DNA of 49,039 nt. It comes from a virus. The translations under genes and the position numbers were made by a program. Shown here in pieces: positions 42,129 to 49,039 of the stretch. The notes beneath the pieces are model-generated. The model was not told where the DNA came from. It worked only from the letters and a program-made list of their open reading frames with translations, and did no database searches. Numbering within the stretch: position 1 is the stretch's first letter; the number at the start of each line of letters is the position of its first letter. The stretch is from positions 1-49,039 of IMG/VR virus record IMGVR_UViG_3300043429_001224. One strand, written 5' to 3'.

Positions 42129-42541
42129 GATTAAAACTTATTTGGTATGACATTAAAGGTTTTCTAATTGCTAGAAACATAATTAAAAAACATAAAAATA
42201 CCGTGGATTTTAATAAACATGGTTTAAGAGTAGATTGGATATGCAGAGTTTATACTGTAATTAATCCATCACCCGAAGATAAAGGAGATTCACCTGAAGT
42301 GTTGCGCATTAAAGCGCAAAACAAAATGTTGCCTATCCATAAGTATATGGATAAAATAGGTCTAAGCGAATTTGTGACGGTTTCAGTGGAGCAAATACCT
42401 GATGCTGAAGATCCTACAAAAATTACTGATTCGTATTTATTAGTTTATTATCCAATTTTCAGAATATTAACAACTTGGATTATAATAGGATTCATAGCAA
42501 GCAGTGCTATTATCTCTTATTTATTTTTTAAATTTTTTTAA
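42122..42541 (+). CDS. Tail-anchored membrane protein of unknown function
   Basis: 139 residues overlapping the sigma factor by 7 nt. The N-terminal ~110 residues look soluble and basic; one hydrophobic helix near the C-terminus (TTWIIIGFIASSAIISYLFF) should anchor it in the inner membrane. No family recognised. It begins a run of genes that includes two more membrane proteins. Confidence 0.65.
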   Translation: MLRLKLIWYDIKGFLIARNIIKKHKNTVDFNKHGLRVDWICRVYTVINPSPEDKGDSPEVLRIKAQNKMLPIHKYMDKIGLSEFVTVSVEQIPDAEDPTKITDSYLLVYYPIFRILTTWIIIGFIASSAIISYLFFKFF

Positions 42542-42572
42542 CTTAAATATATAAATTTATAATTTTAAAAAC

Positions 42573-43142
42573 ATGAGAAAAGAAACAAAAATGAAGGTTG
42601 TATTATCAACCAACAATGAAAAGCAAGAGCATCGTAAGAAACTTGCAGAATTTTTAGAAAACAAATTAAATAAAAAACGCGGAGAGTTGATGGAAAAAAA
42701 GTATGTCATCAGCGGAGGATTAGATACCGCGCGTGCTCTTCATAATTTTTTGAAGAATGAAGCACAATGGAAGTTTAATGAAGCTCTTGGTATTATTGAA
42801 GGTTGCCGAGTTTTAAACGAAGAGATTTTTAAGTTGACATCTGCAACATCTGATCATGAATTGGAATTAGGCCCAGTAACTATTGAAGCACTTTATTATT
42901 TTTTAACCAAAGAAGAAGGAAAAGGTTTAGAAAAAGCGGAATCTTTTATTAATAATTTATTGCGCCCAATTAATGAGGCACTTACTGCATACAAAACTGA
43001 ATGGACTGAAGTTAATCAAATGGAAAGAGACTTAGGAACTCTTCAAGATGCTATTATGAATCGTATTTCATTTGAAGGAGAGGATGAATTTCTAAAAGAA
43101 ATTGAACAAGAACTATCTGAAGAAATTAAAAATAATCAATAA
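42573..43142 (+). CDS. Helical protein of unknown function
   Basis: 189 residues, helical and charged; ATG 42591 is an alternative start. A middle section (LGPVTIEALYYFLTKEEGKG) is less polar. It ends with Glu/Asn-rich residues 3 nt before the next gene. TATAAATT lies upstream. Function unknown. Confidence 0.6.
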   Translation: MRKETKMKVVLSTNNEKQEHRKKLAEFLENKLNKKRGELMEKKYVISGGLDTARALHNFLKNEAQWKFNEALGIIEGCRVLNEEIFKLTSATSDHELELGPVTIEALYYFLTKEEGKGLEKAESFINNLLRPINEALTAYKTEWTEVNQMERDLGTLQDAIMNRISFEGEDEFLKEIEQELSEEIKNNQ

Positions 43143-43145
43143 AAT

Positions 43146-43439
43146 ATGAACAAGTTTAATGAATTTTTAGACAAAAATTTTAAATTGATTTTTTTGGGAT
43201 TCCTATTAGTTATTTTTATTAATACTTGCGGGAATCCAAATAAGACAGTAAATAAAAAACTTATTGTTTTAACAGAAAAAATTGATTCACTAAGTACTGT
43301 AGTAGCAACGCAAAAAGATCTTCAAATCGAAGGATTACGATCAGAAAAACGTATGATTCAATCAACCGACAGACGTTTGTTAGACGTCGACCGTCAATCT
43401 GAAATTGACAAAGAAATTAAAATACTTGAGAATAAATGA
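43146..43439 (+). CDS. Small single-pass membrane protein with coiled coil
   Basis: 97 residues: a hydrophobic N-terminal helix (KLIFLGFLLVIFINTCG) followed by a charged helical domain. The Cys after the hydrophobic stretch is not in a good lipobox. The layout resembles a spanin or other envelope-spanning protein, but the neighbours do not include a recognisable lysin. ATGA overlap with the next gene. Confidence 0.6.
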   Translation: MNKFNEFLDKNFKLIFLGFLLVIFINTCGNPNKTVNKKLIVLTEKIDSLSTVVATQKDLQIEGLRSEKRMIQSTDRRLLDVDRQSEIDKEIKILENK

Positions 43440-44395
43440 GACAAAAACTTCTAAAAGGCTTTATTGTTACGACTTTCATATCGCTTTATTTAGTAGTAAG
43501 TATAATTTCAACTATTCACGTAATTGACTTTTTTAAATTATCCAATCCTGAATGGCTTGCAATTTCTCTTGCCGTTGCTTTTGAAATAGGAGCAACCGCA
43601 TCTTTAGCCTCTATCATAGCAATGGATAAAATGAATAAGACCCTTGTTTGGTTTTTATTTATTATTTTAACTATGATGCAGATGATGGGTAATACGTTTT
43701 ATGCATTTACTCATTTGGAAAATTATCAAAGTTGGGTAGAGCTTTTTGGACTAATTGAAGAAGAGACAATTTATCAAAAAAGAATTTTATCAATCATTAG
43801 TGGAGGTATTTTGCCGGTAGTTGCTTTAGGTTTTATTAAATCATTGGTTGATTATATTCGTCCGGATAAAGATGAAGAGACAAAGATTACCGAATTAACA
43901 ACATCTGAACCAATATCTGATAATTCTCCTGAAGTAAGTCCAAAAAAAACTAAGAAAGCTAAGCGAGGTAAACCCGCTAATAGAAAGTTAAAAAATAAAG
44001 ATAAATCTAAAGACAGTCTTAAACCTACTGAAAATGCTGAAATAATTGAAGAGCCTGTTAAACCTACTTGGAGCGACGTAACTGATTCTATAACTGAAAT
44101 TTCTAAACCTTTAACTCAATCCAACGATTCTGAAAAATCTCAAGTATCTGAAATTATTGAAGATGCTGGCGATTCAAAACTTAAAAATGAAATTAAAATT
44201 GCTGAGGAATCTTTTAATCAAGAACCTGATAATAACAGCAATGTTAACACTTTTGAGGAGCCCGCCCAGCAAAATGCACCCGCAACTCAAGAGTCTCTTA
44301 TAAAAGAAGAGATAAATAATATTGATTTGCAAAGCAATGAATCTAAAAATAAGGCAAGAATGCACCCGCAAATTATGCCCGGAGTTTTAGAATAA
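43436..44395 (+). CDS. Polytopic membrane protein with long disordered tail
   Basis: 319 residues. About four membrane helices occupy the first ~140: FIVTTFISLYLVVSIIST, LAISLAVAFEIGATASLA, LVWFLFIILTMMQMMG and the segment around IISGGILPVVALGFI. The rest is a Lys-, Ser- and Glu-rich disordered region with KKTKKAKRGKPANRK. It is coupled to the preceding membrane protein by a 4-nt overlap, so the two may form one complex. Candidate roles are host membrane remodelling or superinfection exclusion; nothing in the sequence decides. Confidence 0.65.
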   Translation: MRQKLLKGFIVTTFISLYLVVSIISTIHVIDFFKLSNPEWLAISLAVAFEIGATASLASIIAMDKMNKTLVWFLFIILTMMQMMGNTFYAFTHLENYQSWVELFGLIEEETIYQKRILSIISGGILPVVALGFIKSLVDYIRPDKDEETKITELTTSEPISDNSPEVSPKKTKKAKRGKPANRKLKNKDKSKDSLKPTENAEIIEEPVKPTWSDVTDSITEISKPLTQSNDSEKSQVSEIIEDAGDSKLKNEIKIAEESFNQEPDNNSNVNTFEEPAQQNAPATQESLIKEEINNIDLQSNESKNKARMHPQIMPGVLE

Positions 44396-44411
44396 AATTA
44401 CATATATAAAA

Positions 44412-45518
44412 ATGTCTGTTGTACCCAAAATAAAATGTCCACCTGATTATTCAATACGTTGTTTTAGACTGATTGATCCGATGTCCTACGGAATTGTAAA
44501 AGGTGCACAAACAGAAATTGCTATTCCAACAAAAGGAATATGTATTCCTGTGAATAGGTATGACGACAAACGACTAATACTTAGAGCAGGATCAACGCAG
44601 AAAATTGATATTAGCGGGATTGCCGAATATGGTGAACTGTCTGAGCAATATCAATTTTCTGTTGATCTAACTAATACCCCTAATATAATCGGGAATGGAA
44701 CTAAACACAAATATGAATTATATGATGATTCATTAAACTTAATAAGTTCAACCGAATTTACAGTAAACGGTAATTTTTCTTCCTCTCTTTCTTCCGCTGT
44801 AGGTCAAAACTCCGCTCTCTATTCGTTAGTTAATTTTGATACACAAAATATTTCCGTTGGAAGTTTTGTTGTTTCTGCTATTCAAAAAGGTGTTAAATAT
44901 CGGCACATTTTTTATTTTGACATTGATGGATTTGGTGGGTCAGAACCTTTTCCGTATATACACCCTGGTAATTTAATTCAAAAGTATCGCAAGTATATTG
45001 ACGGTGCAGTAAAGATTATACTAATAATACCTGAATTTAACAAAGTAAATACTGATTCATGTGGTTGCGCCGATTCATCAGGAATTATTCTTTCAAATGT
45101 CAAATATTTTCAATACACATCAATTTCTGAATATGAGAAATTTCAAAAAGTTTCTCCTATTTCGATAAATGGTAATGATAATTTATATACTTGGAATGGA
45201 AATAGCAAAGATCATATAGGTTATCATTTTTATACTAATGATTTAGTTAACATATCAACGGATACTTTTAAAAGAGCATTAATTCAATCAATTCAAGGTT
45301 ATCAAATTACAACTGACACTAATATAGGCAATAATACCGAAGGTATTCTTAATCACGTTTGGAGTCCTAGTTCTGTTAAGTGGATTACTGGCGGAGAAAT
45401 GATGCTTATATCAGGCGGGCAAGATGTGACTGAAACAGATAACTTATTTATAGAATCCGTATATTTAAAAAATCCGCATTCATTTGATATTCCTATGCGG
45501 ATATTAATAGGTGTTTAA
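44412..45518 (+). CDS. Probable virion structural protein
   Basis: 368 residues, beta-rich, with no signal peptide. It has a Gly/Ser-rich middle and a Cys pair (SCGCAD). It ends one base before the next structural-looking gene. Adjacent to the collagen-like fibre gene, so it may be a fibre-attachment or baseplate protein. No family recognised. Confidence 0.6.
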   Translation: MSVVPKIKCPPDYSIRCFRLIDPMSYGIVKGAQTEIAIPTKGICIPVNRYDDKRLILRAGSTQKIDISGIAEYGELSEQYQFSVDLTNTPNIIGNGTKHKYELYDDSLNLISSTEFTVNGNFSSSLSSAVGQNSALYSLVNFDTQNISVGSFVVSAIQKGVKYRHIFYFDIDGFGGSEPFPYIHPGNLIQKYRKYIDGAVKIILIIPEFNKVNTDSCGCADSSGIILSNVKYFQYTSISEYEKFQKVSPISINGNDNLYTWNGNSKDHIGYHFYTNDLVNISTDTFKRALIQSIQGYQITTDTNIGNNTEGILNHVWSPSSVKWITGGEMMLISGGQDVTETDNLFIESVYLKNPHSFDIPMRILIGV

Positions 45519-45519
45519 T

Positions 45520-45819
45520 ATGTCTTTTTTCGCAACAAATTATTTTCCGATAACAGCTACGTATTTTTCTGAAAAAAAATCGTATGTTCATAAGCCTGAT
45601 GGACGCCGCCCTATTATAGGTTTGCATATTTTTAAATGGGATCCTAACATATCAGTTTTAAAAGTTAAAACATCAGGAGGATCAGTTGTGACTTTTAGCG
45701 GAAATGCATTAGTTGAAGGCGCCGTATATTGGGTAGGAGTTTCAGAAGTTATTGAAGTAAAAGGCTCACCTGAAAATACTGAAGTACACGGTATAATTTC
45801 CACATTTAAAACTGTTTAA
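45520..45819 (+). CDS. Small beta-rich virion-like protein
   Basis: 99 residues from ATG 45520, placed right after the upstream stop; a GTG at 45511 would add three residues. Strands such as VLKVKTSGGSVVTFSG and AVYWVGVSEVIEVKG suggest a small beta-sandwich. It is probably a fibre or baseplate accessory by position. Confidence 0.6.
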   Translation: MSFFATNYFPITATYFSEKKSYVHKPDGRRPIIGLHIFKWDPNISVLKVKTSGGSVVTFSGNALVEGAVYWVGVSEVIEVKGSPENTEVHGIISTFKTV

Positions 45820-45847
45820 AGAATTTTTTGTCTTTATCTTATTGATA

Positions 45848-45855
45848 TATAAATA
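45848..45855 (+). promoter_or_regulatory. T4-late-type promoter box TATAAATA
   Basis: Exact TATAAATA in the ATATATAAATAAAA context, nearly the same as at 8604. T4 spacing puts the start near 45861, 13 nt before the small gene at 45874. A short inverted repeat (TTGTCT upstream, AGACAA downstream) brackets it. Confidence 0.6.
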
Positions 45856-45873
45856 AAATCAAGAGACAAAGAC

Positions 45874-45960
45874 ATGTGTAATTGTAAAGTTAGATTAATT
45901 AATTTAAAGAATAGAAAAAAAGCCAAATTAATAATTAGAGGTTTAATAATTGAACGGTAA
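45874..45960 (+). CDS. 28-residue basic peptide with Cys-x-Cys start
   Basis: A tiny frame beginning MCNCKVRLINLKNRKK and ending IIER. It has its own late-type promoter box 19 nt upstream and a terminator that begins at its last codons, which supports a real transcript. The sequence is basic, with a CxC that could bind a metal. Function unknown; the transcript itself could be a small RNA instead. Confidence 0.45.
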   Translation: MCNCKVRLINLKNRKKAKLIIRGLIIER

Positions 45961-45987
45961 CATTGTTATCGTTCAATTTGCGTTTTT
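45949..45987 (+). terminator. Rho-independent terminator before the fibre gene
   Basis: Arms ATTGAACGGTAAC and GTTATCGTTCAAT pair over 13 positions with one G-U wobble around a 3-nt loop; a T7 run follows at 45983-45989. It overlaps the end of the 28-codon frame. Confidence 0.8.
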
Positions 45988-46080
45988 TTAAAGCGCATTA
46001 AACATACGCAAACATGCTTTTTTAATATTTTTAAAAATATAAGCTTTGTGATGAAATTAAAAAAAATGAAAATATCTTAG

Positions 46081-49039
46081 GTGGCTACGCAAACTAATTT
46101 GATAACATCATTCGTTAGAAGAATAAGTAAATATTTTCTTTCTGACACAGCTACATGGTACAGACCACGTAGCATTGAACCCGGATTGAATCATATTGAT
46201 GATCCGCTGTCTTTTGACGAAAAGACAATTTATAAAGGAGAAGAAATAATTGACCTAAGTAAAGGTAAATTATTCACACAAGATGGCTCAGAAATAATTG
46301 AATTAAATTCCAATAATTCCATTCTTTCAGGACTTGCTGTTAAAGAGCCGAGTACAGGCATTTCGGGTGGATCTTTATGGATATCTGTTGATTCAGGTGC
46401 AGCAAGAATTGACGGAAGAACTTATTGGCACACTCAATCATCTGCAAGTGGAGATATTCAAATTGCTCCCAACACTAGTTTAATAAATGGAAGGATTGAT
46501 ATTATTACAATATCAGGAAATTACCCTGTGCCAGCCACTGGAGTTACTGGAATGCCTTCTAATGCAACAGAATATGCAGCACAAATAAATTATCATCAAG
46601 GAAATGAAGCTCCTCCAGGGCGCCCTATTTCATTTATAGGAAACGTTACAGGAGGTTCAAATATTATAACTTTTGCAGGAGGAACAGGATCAGTGTACGG
46701 AATAAATCCTGGTGATATTATAGTAGGAAACGGTATTGCATCACAGGCAACCGTAATGTCTGTTTCTGCTTCAGGTATACAAATCAATACAACTTTTGCA
46801 TCATCAGCAACTGATGTATCATTTGCCATTTCTGTAAATTCATTGGGTTTAAATGTTGGTTTATATGCAACTAGTTCAACAGGATCAAACGTTTTAACAA
46901 GAATAGGTGGAGGTGTTGTTAACTCAGGCGATTTAATATATGGATATGGATTTGATTTTGGTACTAAAGTTACAAACGTATCAGGAAACACTATAACCCT
47001 TTCTAATAGTTCAACTGTAGGTGGTAATAATATATTTGGTATAGGTGATGCGGCTGATGAAGCAATTTATAATCAAATTGCAATTCCTTCTAATGAATTA
47101 GTATTAGCGGCTGTTTTTGTTCCAGCAAATTATACTGGCTCAAGTGCTGCAAATAATTTAAGACCTTTTAGTGTAAGTCAAATATGGAAAACATTTGGAA
47201 TAATGTCTCAAAATGTTTCAGACATTTTAGAAACATTACGACAAAGCGTTTCTTATTATTTATCAGACGCTTCTTATGTATCTGACCAAATAATTATAGA
47301 TCGTTTTTCACATAAGATTTATCAGGTAGTTAGAAACCATTATAGTACATCGTTAACCGCGTCGGTTTTAAACGGTGATATGATTCCTATATCAGGTGGT
47401 AATACTGGAAGCGGTGGATCAAGTAGTTCATCAGGTTCAAGCGGCACTTCAGGTACAAGTGGTACAGACGGCACAAGTGGAACTTCAGGTATAGATGGTA
47501 CATCAGGCACTTCAGGTACAAGTGGTACAGACGGCACAAGTGGAACTTCAGGTATAGACGGCACAAGTGGAACTTCAGGTATAGATGGTACATCAGGCAC
47601 TTCAGGTACAAGTGGTACAGACGGCACAAGTGGTATAGATGGCACATCAGGCACAAGTGGTATAGATGGCACATCAGGCACAAGTGGTATAGATGGCACA
47701 TCAGGCACAAGTGGTATAGATGGCACATCAGGCACAAGTGGAACTTCGGGTGTAGACGGTACATCAGGCACAAGTGGTATAGATGGCACATCAGGCACAA
47801 GTGGTATAGATGGCACATCAGGCACAAGTGGTATAGATGGCACATCAGGCACAAGTGGTTCAAGTGGCACAAGTGGCACATCAGGCATAGATGGTACATC
47901 AGGCACAAGTGGAACTTCAGGTGTAGATGGCACAAGTGGCACAAGTGGCACATCAGGCATAGACGGCACAAGTGGTTCAAGCGGTTCAAGTGGCACAAGT
48001 GGCACATCAGGCACATCAGGCATAGACGGCACAAGTGGAACTTCAGGTGTAGATGGCACAAGTGGTACAAGTGGCACATCAGGCATAGACGGCACAAGTG
48101 GAACTTCAGGTGTAGATGGCACAAGTGGCACAAGTGGAACTTCAGGTGTAGATGGCACAAGTGGCACAAGTGGCACATCAGGCATAGACGGCACAAGTGG
48201 TTCAAGCGGTTCAAGTGGTACAAGTGGCACATCAGGCACATCAGGCATAGACGGCACAAGTGGCACATCAGGCATAGACGGCACAAGTGGTTCAAGTGGC
48301 ACAAGTGGTTCATCAGGCACAAGCGGAACTTCTGGCACAAGCGGAGCCAGAGGTACAAGTGGTTCATCAGGAACTTCAGGCATAGACGGTACAAGTGGTT
48401 CAAGTGGTTCAAGTGGATCAAGTGGCACAAGTGGTTCAAGCGGCACATCAGGATCAAGTGGCACAAGTGGTTCAAGCGGCACATCAGGATCAAGTGGCAC
48501 ATCAGGCATAGATGGCACAAGTGGAACTTCAGGCATAGACGGCACAAGTGGTTCAAGCGGGTTATCAGGAATAAATGGCACATCAGGTACATCAGGCATA
48601 GACGGCACAAGTGGTTCAAGCGGCACATCAGGATCAAGTGGCACAAGTGGCTCAAGTGGCACATCAGGATCAAGTGGCACATCAGGATCAAGTGGCACAA
48701 GTGGCTCAAGCGGATCTTCGGGTTCAAGCGGCACAAGTGGCTCAAGCGGATCTTCGGGTTCAAGTGGCTCAAGCGGATCTTCGGGTTCAAGCGGCACAAG
48801 TGGCACAAGTGGCTCAAGCGGATCTTCGGGTTCAAGCGGCACAAGTGGCACAAGTGGCTCAAGCGGATCTTCGGGTTCAAGCGGCACAAGTGGCACAAGC
48901 GGATCTTCGGGTTCAAGCGGCACAAGCGGATCTTCAGGTTCAAGTGGTTCAAGTGGCACAAGTGGCTCAAGCGGATCTTCGGGTTCAAGCGGCACAAGTG
49001 GATCTTCAGGTTCAAGTGGTTCAAGTGGCACAAGTGGTT
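46081..49039 (+). CDS. Giant collagen-like tail fibre protein (3' end beyond window)
   Basis: The frame is open from GTG 46081 to the window end (at least 986 codons). TAG immediately precedes the GTG in frame, fixing the upstream limit. The first ~450 residues form a virion-type head: [10 protein letters not shown], a Gly/Ser/Ile beta region with [17 protein letters not shown], and an amphipathic helix ([16 protein letters not shown]). From about residue 452 the chain is almost pure Gly-X-Y with Ser, Thr, Ile and Asp and no proline. Such triplets form trimeric shafts in phage fibres; the receptor-binding tip should lie downstream. Two long reverse-strand frames across this region are artefacts of the repeat. 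Confidence 0.85.
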   Translation, partial: MATQTNLITSFVRRISKYFLSDTATWYRPRSIEPGLNHIDDPLSFDEKTIYKGEEIIDLSKGKLFTQDGSEIIELNSNNSILSGLAVKEPSTGISGGSLWISVDSGAARIDGRTYWHTQSSASGDIQIAPNTSLINGRIDIITISGNYPVPATGVTGMPSNATEYAAQINYHQGNEAPPGRPISFIGNVTGGSNIITFAGGTGSVYGINPGDIIVGNGIASQATVMSVSASGIQINTTFASSATDVSFAISVNSLGLNVGLYATSSTGSNVLTRIGGGVVNSGDLIYGYGFDFGTKVTNVSGNTITLSNSSTVGGNNIFGIGDAADEAIYNQIAIPSNELVLAAVFVPANYTGSSAANNLRPFSVSQIWKTFGIMSQNVSDILETLRQSVSYYLSDASYVSDQIIIDRFSHKIYQVVRNHYSTSLTASVLNGDMIPISGGNTGSGGSSSSSGSSGTSGTSGTDGTSGTSGIDGTSGTSGTSGTDGTSGTSGIDGTSGTSGIDGTSGTSGTSGTDGTSGIDGTSGTSGIDGTSGTSGIDGTSGTSGIDGTSGTSGTSGVDGTSGTSGIDGTSGTSGIDGTSGTSGIDGTSGTSGSSGTSGTSGIDGTSGTSGTSGVDGTSGTSGTSGIDGTSGSSGSSGTSGTSGTSGIDGTSGTSGVDGTSGTSGTSGIDGTSGTSGVDGTSGTSGTSGVDGTSGTSGTSGIDGTSGSSGSSGTSGTSGTSGIDGTSGTSGIDGTSGSSGTSGSSGTSGTSGTSGARGTSGSSGTSGIDGTSGSSGSSGSSGTSGSSGTSGSSGTSGSSGTSGSSGTSGIDGTSGTSGIDGTSGSSGLSGINGTSGTSGIDGTSGSSGTSGSSGTSGSSGTSGSSGTSGSSGTSGSSGSSGSSGTSGSSGSSGSSGSSGSSGSSGTSGTSGSSGSSGSSGTSGTSGSSGSSGSSGTSGTSGSSGSSGTSGSSGSSGSSGTSGSSGSSGSSGTSGSSGSSGSSGTSG
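47434..49039 (+). repeat. Collagen-like Gly-X-Y repeat tract (GTS/GID/GSS)
   Basis: About 535 consecutive Gly-X-Y triplets, more GC-rich than the rest of the window. The proximal half is built of 27-nt GTSGTSGID units (four near-identical copies around 47640-47740), the distal half of GSS/GTS units such as GGCTCAAGCGGATCTTCG. The order of units is irregular, consistent with unequal recombination. There are no spacers of CRISPR type. Confidence 0.95.

Noticed and set aside
46078-46080. TAG recoded as sense (MKLKKMKIS read through into the fibre)
   Set aside because: Other genes end normally at TAG (for example 17680-17682), TGA and TAA are also used as stops, and conserved genes read full length in the standard code. 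Kept only as a minor read-through possibility.
47340-49033. Two long reverse-strand frames (Pro/Val/Leu-rich and Cys/His/Leu-rich repeats)
   Set aside because: Both are complements of the collagen-like Gly-X-Y repeat. The + strand frame continues a normal virion protein and fits the direction of all neighbours.
47434-49039. CRISPR array or other spacer-repeat array
   Set aside because: The repeats are contiguous coding triplets with no unique spacers.
1-49039. tRNA genes, IS elements or attachment sites
   Set aside because: No cloverleaf-like segment, transposase or paired attachment repeats were noticed by eye; a tRNA search program would be needed to exclude them fully.

Overview
This window is a stretch of a large, tailed, T4-like (contractile-tail) bacteriophage genome. 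The DNA is very AT-rich by eye. All real genes but one (a homing endonuclease) lie on the + strand and are packed with short gaps or ATGA-type overlaps. Recognisable T4-type proteins are topoisomerase subunit gp52, sliding clamp gp45, clamp loader gp44, a family B DNA polymerase fragment, recombinase UvsX, helicase gp41, nuclease pair gp46/gp47, RNase H, late sigma gp55, head nuclease gp4, portal gp20, terminase gp16/gp17, sheath gp18, tube gp19, sheath stabiliser gp15 and a tape measure. The host is probably a Bacteroidota bacterium. Two promoters carry the TAnnTTTG -7 element of that phylum, and starts are preceded by A-rich leaders rather than Shine-Dalgarno sequences. This is inference from sequence style, not a database match.

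Layout: 1-3200 holds an acidic protein tail, gp52, a ClpP-like protease and the sliding clamp. 3200-16050 is a replication/recombination block heavily invaded by homing elements. The polymerase is present only as its C-terminal part, behind a reverse-strand homing endonuclease and a second, broken copy of its own 5' end. UvsX is encoded in three separate genes joined by two split inteins, and gp46 in two genes joined by a third. Each intein cassette has a free-standing homing endonuclease gene, or a remnant, between the intein halves. 16050-23200 holds gp15, a two-frame gene with a dnaX-like slippery site, gp55, gp4 and the portal. 23200-26400 holds the clamp loader, RNase H and small genes. 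26400-40200 is packaging and tail (terminase, sheath, tube, hub/chaperone genes, tape measure). 40200-44400 holds small genes, a dCMP deaminase-like protein, a second sigma factor and a membrane-protein group. 44400 to the end holds virion proteins and the start of a giant collagen-like fibre gene that runs off the window.

The most unusual system is the recombination block. To make active UvsX the phage must perform two different protein trans-splicing reactions on a middle fragment that carries a C-intein at one end and an N-intein at the other. For gp46 and for the first UvsX junction the break is inside the ATP-binding P-loop, so neither fragment can bind ATP properly before splicing. In those two cassettes the N-intein pieces are only 26 and 31 residues long, the rare atypical split between intein blocks A and B. 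The second UvsX intein has the usual split between blocks B and F. The endonucleases belong to at least two nuclease families, and one has its start codon buried in a hairpin with a late-promoter-like sequence in the loop, a control layout known from T4 homing genes.

Transcription appears to follow the T4 plan: Bacteroidota-type promoters in front of RNase H and the second sigma factor, and TATAAATA late-type boxes elsewhere, matching the presence of gp55 and gp45. No tRNA, CRISPR array or insertion sequence was seen, and no gene-free stretch exceeds 300 bases.
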